From positions 620,001-684,000 of the forward strand of contig NZ_MCNV01000001.1 in NCBI RefSeq assembly GCF_001718195.1: 64,000 nt of DNA, in the 5' to 3' direction. Source of the DNA: Paraburkholderia nodosa. Lineage in GTDB: Bacteria > Pseudomonadota > Gammaproteobacteria > Burkholderiales > Burkholderiaceae. Made by a program: the position numbers and the translations under genes. The number at the start of each line of letters is the position of its first letter. The first letter of the stretch is position 1. Of this stretch, positions 57,223 through 64,000 are shown piece after piece. The notes below the pieces were generated by a model. That model did not search any database. It was not told the DNA's origin and saw only the letters and a program-made list of their open reading frames with translations.

Positions 57223-60035
57223 CAGCTTTTCTCCACGGATTGCATGTCCTTGTCGCGCACGCCGAGGTGCGAGACGATCGTGAGCGTCGTGCCGACCACG
57301 GCGCCGAGCACGCCGAGGTCGAACAGCATGGCCGTACTTAGTTCGATTTCGCCGATCAGCGGCACGTGCAGATGGCCGAACGCGCTGGTGAGGAACGGGT
57401 GGCCGAGCACGATCGCGCCTACGCCCGTCGCGGCCGCGACGAGAATGCCGAGGCCCGCGAGCCCGCGGTAGTTGATGCGGATGCGCGACTCGGTCCACAG
57501 CACGCCGCTCGCCACGTATTGCAGCAGCAGCGCAATGGAGATCACGAGCGAGGCGATGAAGCCGCCGCCTGGCAGATTGTGGCCACGCAGAAAGATGAAC
57601 ACGGCAACGAGCAGGGTGAGCGGCAGCATGAGGCGCGCGAGAATGGCGAGCAGCAGCGGATGCGACTGCGAAGACCACGGCAGGCCGCCCGGGCCCGTAT
57701 CGGGCGATTTCAGGCGCAGGCCGCGCAGCAGCGCCTTGACGGCGAGCCCTGCCACCACCAGCACGCTGATCTCGACCATCGTGTCGAAGCCGCGGAAATC
57801 CACGAGGATCACGTTCACGACGTTGTGGCCGCCGCTGCCCGGCAGCGCGTTCGCGAGAAAGAACTGGCCGACGCCACCGATGGGGGCGCGCGTCATCACG
57901 GCATACGCCACGGCGCCGATCAGCGCGCCGCCCGCGAGTGCGAGCACCGCGTTGCGGGTACGTGCGGCTGGAGGCTCCTGCGCGCGCTGCACGACAGGCA
58001 AAAAGTAGATGGCGAGCACGAGAAGCAGCACCGTGACCACTTCCACTGAAATTTGCGTGAGCGCGAGGTCTGGCGCGGAAAAACGCACGAACGCGAGCGT
58101 GACGAGCAACCCGCAGGTGCTCAGCATCACGAGCGCATAGAGCGTATTGGCGCGCACGAGCACGACGCCTGCCGCCATCAACGCCATCAGCACGAGGCCG
58201 ACGAGCGTCATCGCATCGAGCGGCGCCGAGCGGTATGCGCCGTCCAGCGAGGTAAGCGCGAGGAGCGCCGAGCCCGGCACGATCAGCATCGCCGCGATCA
58301 TCCACGCGAGATACGCCGGCAGCGAGCGCGTTTCGAAGAGATCGACCACGATGCCCGCGGCTTTTTCGAGCTGCTGCACGAAGCGGTCGAAGCCTTCGCT
58401 CGCGTTCATTTCGGAGAGCACCGAACGATGATGGCGGAACGCGTCGCGGCGATAGAAGAACAGCAGCGCGCCGCCCACGAACGACACGCAGCTCATCAGG
58501 AGCGGCAGATTGATGCCGTGCCACAAGCTCAGGCTGTACGTGGGCACGCTGCCGCCCAGCGCGAACCATGCCGCGGACTCGAGCATCCTGCCGATGGTCT
58601 GCTCCGGCACGAGGCCCACGAGCAGACAGATGACGACGAGAATCTCGACGGGCAGCTTCATGAAACGCGGCGGTTCGTGCGGCGGGTAGTGTGGAAGGTC
58701 GTGCGGGGTTTCTCCGTCGAAGAACACGCCCCACACGAAGCGCAGCGAATACGCGACCGAGAGCCCCGCCGCGATGACGGCGAGCGCGGGGATGATCCAG
58801 TTGAAGTCGCCGAGGAGTCCTTGTGCGAGCGTTTCGCCGAAGAACATCTCCTTCGAGAGGAAGCCGTTGAGCAGCGGAACGCCCGCCATGGCGAGCGATG
58901 CCACGGCGGCTAGCGCGGCGGTATGCGGCATGAAGCGGCGCAAGCCACGCAGGCGGCCCAGGTCGCGCGTGCCCGTCTCATGGTCGATGATGCCCGCCGC
59001 CATGAAGAGCGAAGCCTTGAACACCGCGTGATTGAAGGTGTGAAAGAGCGCGGCGACGGTGGAGAGCTGCGTGTCGAGGCCGAACAGCAGCACGATGAGC
59101 CCGAGATGGCTGATGGTGGAATACGCGAGCAGTCCCTTGAGATCGCGCTGCACGAGCGCCATGGCCGCACCGCCCGTGAGCGTGACGAGGCCGATCAGGC
59201 TCGTCACGTAGAAGAACCAGTCGGTGCCTTCGAGCACGGGGTAAAAGCGCGCGATGAGGAAGATGCCCGCCTTCACCATGGTCGCCGAATGCAGGTATGC
59301 GGAAACGGGCGTGGGTGCCGACATCGCATGCGGCAGCCAGAAGTGGAACGGGAACTGCGCCGACTTCGTGCAGGCCGCGAAAAGCACGAGCAGGAGAATT
59401 GCGGGATACAGCGGATTGCGCTGTACGAGACCCGCATGCGCGAGCACGACATCGAGGTCGTAGCTGCCGCAGACATGGCCAAGCAGCAGCACGGCGGCCA
59501 GCAGCGCGAGACCGCCCGCGCCCGTGATGGTGAGCGCCATGCGCGCGCCGCGCCGTGCTTCGGGGCGCGAAGGCCAGAAGCCGATCAGCAGGAACGACAC
59601 GATGCTCGTGAGTTCCCAGAAGATCACGAGCAGCAGCAGGTTGTCCGACAGCACCACGCCGAGCATCGCGCCCATGAAGAGCAGCAGCAGCGCGTAAAGG
59701 CGCGGCAGCGATTCGCTGCCCGCGAGGTAGTAGCGTGCGTAGATAAAAACGAGCAGGCCGATTGCGAGCACGAGCAGCGCAAACATGAACGAAAGACCGT
59801 CCAGGCGCAGCGCGAACGAGAGGCCGAGCTGCGGGATCCAGTCGGCCTGCCAGTGCAGTACGCCATGGGTGGCCATGCCTACACGTTCGCTGCCCAGCAG
59901 TCCCAGGCCGAAGAGCGCGGCCGCGAATGCGATCCACGTGCCGCAGGGGGACGCCCAGCGTCCGGCGAGCGGCCCCGCGAACGCGACGAGCGCTGCGGCG
60001 ACGAACGGTAATACGACGAGCCACCCCATTGCCAT
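57222..60035 (-). CDS. phaAB: Monovalent cation/H+ antiporter fused subunits A and B
   Basis: A 937-residue membrane protein in which MrpA (NuoL-like proton channel, N-terminal ~750 residues) is fused to MrpB (C-terminal). The proton-antiporter core has FAACTKSAQFPFHFWLPHAM and TPVSAYLHSATMVKAGIFLI. The MrpB part ends with LLLAILARLMLPLTLLVAVF, GHNLPGGGFIASLVISIALL and FGHLHVPLIGEIELSTAMLF. The fusion is the PhaAB form known from rhizobia and other proteobacteria. It starts at 60035 after GGGGAG, heading the operon phaAB-C-D-E-F-G, and exports Na+ or K+ in exchange for protons for pH and salt homeostasis. Confidence 0.95.
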   Translation of the reverse strand: MAMGWLVVLPFVAAALVAFAGPLAGRWASPCGTWIAFAAALFGLGLLGSERVGMATHGVLHWQADWIPQLGLSFALRLDGLSFMFALLVLAIGLLVFIYARYYLAGSESLPRLYALLLLFMGAMLGVVLSDNLLLLVIFWELTSIVSFLLIGFWPSRPEARRGARMALTITGAGGLALLAAVLLLGHVCGSYDLDVVLAHAGLVQRNPLYPAILLLVLFAACTKSAQFPFHFWLPHAMSAPTPVSAYLHSATMVKAGIFLIARFYPVLEGTDWFFYVTSLIGLVTLTGGAAMALVQRDLKGLLAYSTISHLGLIVLLFGLDTQLSTVAALFHTFNHAVFKASLFMAAGIIDHETGTRDLGRLRGLRRFMPHTAALAAVASLAMAGVPLLNGFLSKEMFFGETLAQGLLGDFNWIIPALAVIAAGLSVAYSLRFVWGVFFDGETPHDLPHYPPHEPPRFMKLPVEILVVICLLVGLVPEQTIGRMLESAAWFALGGSVPTYSLSLWHGINLPLLMSCVSFVGGALLFFYRRDAFRHHRSVLSEMNASEGFDRFVQQLEKAAGIVVDLFETRSLPAYLAWMIAAMLIVPGSALLALTSLDGAYRSAPLDAMTLVGLVLMALMAAGVVLVRANTLYALVMLSTCGLLVTLAFVRFSAPDLALTQISVEVVTVLLLVLAIYFLPVVQRAQEPPAARTRNAVLALAGGALIGAVAYAVMTRAPIGGVGQFFLANALPGSGGHNVVNVILVDFRGFDTMVEISVLVVAGLAVKALLRGLRLKSPDTGPGGLPWSSQSHPLLLAILARLMLPLTLLVAVFIFLRGHNLPGGGFIASLVISIALLLQYVASGVLWTESRIRINYRGLAGLGILVAAATGVGAIVLGHPFLTSAFGHLHVPLIGEIELSTAMLFDLGVLGAVVGTTLTIVSHLGVRDKDMQSVEKS

Positions 60036-60216
60036 TCGACACTCCCCGTGGGTCCGACAGGGCGCCGAGTCGCCGCGCCGCAGTTCACGATCATAGCCGC
60101 AAACGGGGACGGAGTTCATTCATGTGGCATCGAGGCGGCCACGGGGTGCCACAGGAAATGACCGTGCGTCAGGTCCTCCGGCCTCGGGGCTCGTCGACGA
60201 TCTTCACGGGCACGTT

Positions 60217-60240
60217 CGTCGCCCGCGCGCGCGGGCGACG
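60217..60240. repeat. Perfect 24-bp GC palindrome before the antiporter operon
   Basis: CGTCGCCCGC-GCGC-GCGGGCGACG is a perfect palindrome, 45 bases after the lldP stop and about 180 bases before phaAB. It may be a Rho-independent-like hairpin without a T-run or a protein site. Confidence 0.5.
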
Positions 60241-60285
60241 GCCCTCATCACTTTGTTACGGCGCGTTGCACCGCCAACTCCGCCA

Positions 60286-61989
60286 TCACTGCGGAATCAT
60301 GCCGGTCAGCACATACGCCTGAATCAGCGTCACCACGCCCACGACAGCCGCGAAGAACAGGCTATGACGCACGGTGAAGCGGAACAGCGACGATTCCTTG
60401 CCGACGAGGCCGGTTGCCGCGCAGGCCACCGCGATCGACTGCGGCGAAATCATCTTGCCGCTCACGCCGCCCGAGGTGTTGGCCGCGACGAGCAGCGTGT
60501 CCGAAACGTTGATCTGGTGCGCCGTGGTGTGCTGCAGCGAGCAGAACAGCGCGTTCGACGACGTATCGGAGCCCGTGAGGAACACGCCGAGCCAGCCAAG
60601 GAACGGCGAGAAGAACGGGAAGGCGGCGCCCGTGCCCGCAAGCGCGAGCGCCAGCGTGGACGACATGCCCGAGTAGTTCGCGACGAATGCGAAGGCGAGC
60701 ACGAGACCGATGGACAGCACGGGGCGGCGCAGTTCACCGAGGGTCTCGAAGAACGCGGCCACGGCGGTGCGCGGCTTCATGCGCAGCAGGATCGCGGAGA
60801 GGATCGCGGTGATCATGATCGCGGTGCCTACGGCCGAGAGCCAGTCGAGCTTGAACACGGCTTCGTACGGCTTGGGCGACGCGACGATCGGCGCCGTGCG
60901 CACCACGAGCTGATCGAGGCCCGGTACGTGCAGGCTCAGAATCGTGCCCGCGAGCGGGCCTTTCGCTGCGAAGAGCGCCTTGAACGGCTTGACGCTCCAC
61001 ACGGTCACGATGACCGTGAGCAGAATGAACGGCGACCACGCGCGCACGGTCTGCGCGATGCTGTACGGCGACGCCTTGCGGCTCGAAGCCGCCGCACGCG
61101 AACCGCCGCCGCCGAAACCGCCCAGCGCAGCGGCGCCGCCGCTCACCTTCACGCTCGTGCCTTGCGTTGCCCGGCGCGGTTGCCACACGTTGAGGAACGC
61201 GGCGAGCGCGACGAGGCTCACGAGCGCCGAAGTGATGTCCGGCAACTCGGGCCCGATGTGGTTCGACGTGAAGTACTGCGTAACAGCGAAGCTGCCGCCG
61301 GCCACGAGCGCGGCGGGCCACGTTTCCTTCACGCCGCGCTTGCCGTCCATGATGAAGACGAGCCAGAACGGCACGAAGAGCGAGAGCAGCGGCAACTGGC
61401 GGCCCGCCATTGCGCCGATCAGGAACGGATCGATGCCCGTCACCTGGCCTGCGACGATGATGGGAATCCCCATCGCGCCGAACGCGACCGGAGCGGTATT
61501 GGCGATGAGGCACAGGCCCGCGGCGTAGAGCGGCTCGAAGCCGAGGCCGACGAGCAGCGCCGAGGTGATCGCCACCGGCGCGCCGAAGCCTGCCGCACCT
61601 TCGAGGAACGCGCCGAACGAGAAGCCGATCAGCAGCAGCTGCAGTCGCTGGTCGTCGGTGATCGAGAGCACCGAGGCGCGGATGATCTCGAACTGTCCCG
61701 TCTTCACGACAATCTTGTAGAGGAACACCGCCGTGACGATGATCCACGCGATCGGCCAGATGCCGTAGGCAAAGCCGAAGCCCGCGGAAATGAGCGCCTG
61801 GCGCACGGGCATGCCGTATTCGAAGATCGCCACGGCGAGCGCGAGCAGCAGGGTGATCGCCGCGGCGACATGGCCCTTCATGCGCAGGCCGGCGAGCGCG
61901 ACGAAGAAGAACAGAATGGGAATGGCGGCCACGAGGGCGGACAGCCACAGACTGCCGAGCGGTGTGTAGATCTGGTACCAGGGTTGCAC
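60286..61989 (-). CDS. lldP: L-lactate permease
   Basis: LctP/LldP-family inner-membrane lactate/proton symporter of 567 residues, begun by GTG at 61989 after GGAGGAGA. Twelve or more membrane segments; [20 protein letters not shown] and [15 protein letters not shown] and [20 protein letters not shown] are hallmarks. A central cytosolic loop has a Gly/Ser-rich insert ([15 protein letters not shown]). It follows lutB by about 90 bases in one transcription unit, coupling lactate uptake to oxidation. Confidence 0.93.
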   Translation of the reverse strand: MQPWYQIYTPLGSLWLSALVAAIPILFFFVALAGLRMKGHVAAAITLLLALAVAIFEYGMPVRQALISAGFGFAYGIWPIAWIIVTAVFLYKIVVKTGQFEIIRASVLSITDDQRLQLLLIGFSFGAFLEGAAGFGAPVAITSALLVGLGFEPLYAAGLCLIANTAPVAFGAMGIPIIVAGQVTGIDPFLIGAMAGRQLPLLSLFVPFWLVFIMDGKRGVKETWPAALVAGGSFAVTQYFTSNHIGPELPDITSALVSLVALAAFLNVWQPRRATQGTSVKVSGGAAALGGFGGGGSRAAASSRKASPYSIAQTVRAWSPFILLTVIVTVWSVKPFKALFAAKGPLAGTILSLHVPGLDQLVVRTAPIVASPKPYEAVFKLDWLSAVGTAIMITAILSAILLRMKPRTAVAAFFETLGELRRPVLSIGLVLAFAFVANYSGMSSTLALALAGTGAAFPFFSPFLGWLGVFLTGSDTSSNALFCSLQHTTAHQINVSDTLLVAANTSGGVSGKMISPQSIAVACAATGLVGKESSLFRFTVRHSLFFAAVVGVVTLIQAYVLTGMIPQ

Positions 61990-62080
61990 TACGGTCTCCT
62001 CCGATGATGCGGGTAGAAAATTTATGTGATCTCGTCAGGCTTGCTATGAGCGTTATTTCGCAGGCCTGACGACATGAGCG

Positions 62081-63547
62081 CTATTGCGGCTGATCGCGTT
62101 CGCGCAGCAGGTCGTGCAGGCTGCGCGGCGCGGGCTTGAGCGGTGTGCGATGCTGCGTCCAGCCCATTTGCTGCGAGGGCGCGAGGCCGCGTAGACGCGT
62201 CACGGCCCAGCGTAGCGCACGGTAGGCGCGCGGATGCGCGAACGCGCCGCTCCAGAAGCGCCAGATGAACTGCTCGCTCCTGCTGTGATTCGCGCCCTGG
62301 CCGCGCAACGGATGCGCAACGCTCTCCTCGGGGTCGCGGTTCGCCTCGGTGCGAAGGCGCACGAGCAGCTGCGGAATCGGAATGCGCACCGGGCAGACTT
62401 CGCCGCATGCGCCGCACAGGCTCGACGCGGTGGGCAGCTCCGCTGTCGCGTCGAGCCCGAGCAGATGCGGCGAAATGATCTTGCCGATCGGCCCCGGATA
62501 CGTCGTGCCGTACGCATGCCCGCCGATGCGCGTGTACACCGGGCAGTGGTTCATGCACGCGCCGCAGCGGATGCATTGCAGCGTGGCGCGCAATTGCTCG
62601 TCGGCGTAGGCCTGGCTGCGGCCGTTGTCGAGCAGGACGAGATGCACCTCGCGCGGGCCGTCTTTCTCGCCTTTGCGGCGCGGGCTGCTGATCAGGTTGA
62701 AATACGTCGTGATGGGCTGGCCCGTGGCCGAGCGCGTGAGCAGGCTCGAAAGCGGCACGACGTGCTCGAGCTTTGCCACCACCTTTTCCATGCCCATGAT
62801 CGCGATATGCACGTCGGGCACCGTGGTGGAAAGGCGGCCGTTGCCTTCGTTTTCCACGAGCCAGAGCGTGCCCGTGTCGGCGGCGGCGAAGTTCACGCCG
62901 GAGAGGCCGATCTGCGCATCCACGAAGGCGCGGCGCAGCGCGCGGCGGCCCGTTTGAATGAGCGTGTCCACGTCTTCCGTAAAGGGCGTATCGGGAATGT
63001 GCGTTTCGAACAGGTGCCCGATATCCCCCTTCGTCTTGTGGATGGCGGGCATCACGATGTGCGAGGGCTTTTCGCCCGCGAGCTGCACGATGTACTCGCC
63101 CATGTCCGACTCGATGCAGTCGACGCCGCGCTCGGCGAGGTAATGGTTGAGCTCGATTTCCTCGCTCGCCATCGACTTGCCCTTGATCACGCGTGTGGCC
63201 GCGTGACGCTGCGCGATGGCGTGGACGATGCGGTTCGCCTCGTCGGCGGTCTCGGCCCAATGCACCTGAATGCCGTTCGCGCGCAGCTTCGTTTCCAGTT
63301 GCTCGAGGAGTTCGGGCAGGCGCGCGAGCGCATGCTGGCGCACGGCTTCGCCGAGGTCGCGCAGGGCTTCGAGTTCGTCCGCCTCGGGGAACTGCGCGGC
63401 GCGCTTGCCTTGCAGGAAGTCCATCGCGCCGCGAAAGCTCTTGCGCAGTTGCGGGTCGTCGAGCGCCGTGCGCGCGCGCTGGCGGAATTCCGCAGTCGGG
63501 ACGAAATGGAGCGTGTTTTCCTGAGAGTTCTGCGTGCTCGTGCTCAT
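62081..63547 (-). CDS. lutB: Lactate utilization iron-sulfur protein LutB
   Basis: A 488-residue LutB/YkgF-type iron-sulfur protein. An N-terminal LUD-type domain (HAATRVIKGKSMASEEIELN, ESDMGEYIVQLAGEKPSHIV) is followed by two [4Fe-4S] motifs, CIRCGACMNHCPVYTRIGG and CGACGEVCPVRIPIPQLL. It passes electrons from L-lactate oxidation with LutA and LutC. Its start overlaps the lutC stop (ATGA). LutA is presumably beyond the window edge. Confidence 0.93.
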   Translation of the reverse strand: MSTSTQNSQENTLHFVPTAEFRQRARTALDDPQLRKSFRGAMDFLQGKRAAQFPEADELEALRDLGEAVRQHALARLPELLEQLETKLRANGIQVHWAETADEANRIVHAIAQRHAATRVIKGKSMASEEIELNHYLAERGVDCIESDMGEYIVQLAGEKPSHIVMPAIHKTKGDIGHLFETHIPDTPFTEDVDTLIQTGRRALRRAFVDAQIGLSGVNFAAADTGTLWLVENEGNGRLSTTVPDVHIAIMGMEKVVAKLEHVVPLSSLLTRSATGQPITTYFNLISSPRRKGEKDGPREVHLVLLDNGRSQAYADEQLRATLQCIRCGACMNHCPVYTRIGGHAYGTTYPGPIGKIISPHLLGLDATAELPTASSLCGACGEVCPVRIPIPQLLVRLRTEANRDPEESVAHPLRGQGANHSRSEQFIWRFWSGAFAHPRAYRALRWAVTRLRGLAPSQQMGWTQHRTPLKPAPRSLHDLLRERDQPQ

Positions 63548-64000
63548 TCGGCGGCTCCGTGCTGCGTGCCCGTTGCGCGATCCTCATCGGTCACGAGGAC
63601 GACCCATAGAGCGCGGGGACCATGCGCGCCATAGGCGGTGGTCTGCTGGATATCCGAGGTCTTCGAAGGACCCGAGATCATCACGAGATTGGTGGGCATG
63701 CCGTCACGCCAGCGCTCCGCGGCCACGGCGGCGTGCAGGTCGGCGTGCAGCCTGTTCGCGTGGATCAGCGCGACGTGCAGCGGCGGTACGAGCGAGACCG
63801 TGCGCGGCGCGTTCGCGTCGGGGACGACCACGAGCGTGCCCGTCGCCGCGAGACCCGAGCGCGCGACAGTGAAGCCCGCGTCGACGGTGTCGAAGAGTTC
63901 GGCCTTCCACTGCTCGATCGGCTGCGCGTAACTGCGCGCCTGCACGGCGGACGGGAGTGCCGCCTCGAGCGCCTGGCCTTCGGCGCAGGCGGTGTCGAGC
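63544..64000 (-). CDS. lutC: LutC/YkgG-family LUD protein, 5'-truncated by window edge
   Basis: The last 151 codons of a LUD-domain protein; the frame is open to base 64000. TGTLVVVPDANAPRTVSLVP, then PPLHVALIHANRLHADLHAA, and VMISGPSKTSDIQQTTAYGA are typical of LutC, which forms the lactate dehydrogenase complex with LutA and LutB. The C-terminus ends GPRALWVVLVTDE plus a short tail. The start lies outside. Confidence 0.9.
   Translation of the reverse strand, partial: LDTACAEGQALEAALPSAVQARSYAQPIEQWKAELFDTVDAGFTVARSGLAATGTLVVVPDANAPRTVSLVPPLHVALIHANRLHADLHAAVAAERWRDGMPTNLVMISGPSKTSDIQQTTAYGAHGPRALWVVLVTDEDRATGTQHGAAE

Noticed and set aside
60124..62007. Open frame of 627 codons on the plus strand
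   Set aside because: Antisense to lldP; composition is Arg/Glu/His-rich with no family features.
1..64000. Mobile elements, prophage, tRNA or rRNA genes and CRISPR arrays
   Set aside because: No transposase, integrase, phage gene, cloverleaf-like sequence or regular repeat-spacer pattern was seen on reading both strands.

Overview
The window is GC-rich and densely packed with genes. It looks like a chromosomal segment from Burkholderia sensu lato (Paraburkholderia, Caballeronia or Burkholderia). This is inferred from the gene families: liu leucine catabolism, several DUF4148 proteins, a Pha/Mrp antiporter with fused A and B subunits, lutBC-lldP lactate genes, many acyl-CoA dehydrogenase clusters, and one-component regulators sitting divergently from their targets. 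I saw no tRNA, rRNA, insertion sequence, prophage or CRISPR array.

Layout. 1-2.9 kb: end of a leucine-degradation operon (liuC, liuD) and its terminator. 2.9-9.4 kb: an XRE/MmyB regulator, a GalU paralogue with a degenerate signature, an OmpR/EnvZ-type two-component pair, a serine-rich protein, and an AhpD-like/MarR divergent pair with a clear operator. 9.4-15.6 kb: CDP-diacylglycerol pyrophosphatase, a Fur-boxed feoAB operon with a Cys-rich accessory protein, an amidase and a ferritin-like protein. 15.9-25.2 kb: an FMN reductase, a candidate anti-Shine-Dalgarno small RNA, a CynX-type transporter with a GntR regulator, a GST/TetR pair, small envelope proteins, and a ferredoxin overlapping a ferritin-like/VIT1 iron transporter. 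25.2-31.7 kb: an AcoR-like sigma-54 activator, small proteins, a purine permease and an AraC regulator. 31.9-36.8 kb: a valine/isobutyrate-type acyl-CoA operon whose last gene is frameshifted. 36.8-45.8 kb: a CLC channel, ppnP, a Fur-boxed TonB receptor, an encapsulin with DyP peroxidase cargo, and a DedA-PAP2-LssY fusion with a dead PAP2 site. 46-53.8 kb: a second acyl-CoA operon with a divergent LysR regulator, and a DUF4397 lipoprotein. 54-60 kb: Pha/Mrp cation/proton antiporter phaAB-C-D-E-F-G. 60.3-64 kb: lldP-lutB-lutC lactate utilisation, with lutC cut by the window edge.

Two themes recur. The first is iron and redox handling: feoAB with a Fur box, a TonB receptor with a Fur-like site on its promoter, encapsulated DyP, a ferritin-like/VIT1 protein with a ferredoxin, and a separate ferritin-like protein. 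The second is CoA-thioester catabolism: leucine, valine-like and dicarboxylate-like acyl-CoA clusters.

The least ordinary observations are the small RNA with two pyrimidine-rich anti-SD motifs, a covarying hairpin repeat that supplies the ribosome binding site of two genes, the catalytically dead PAP2 domain, the degenerate GalU loop, the ferredoxin/VIT1 overlap and the frameshifted hydrolase.
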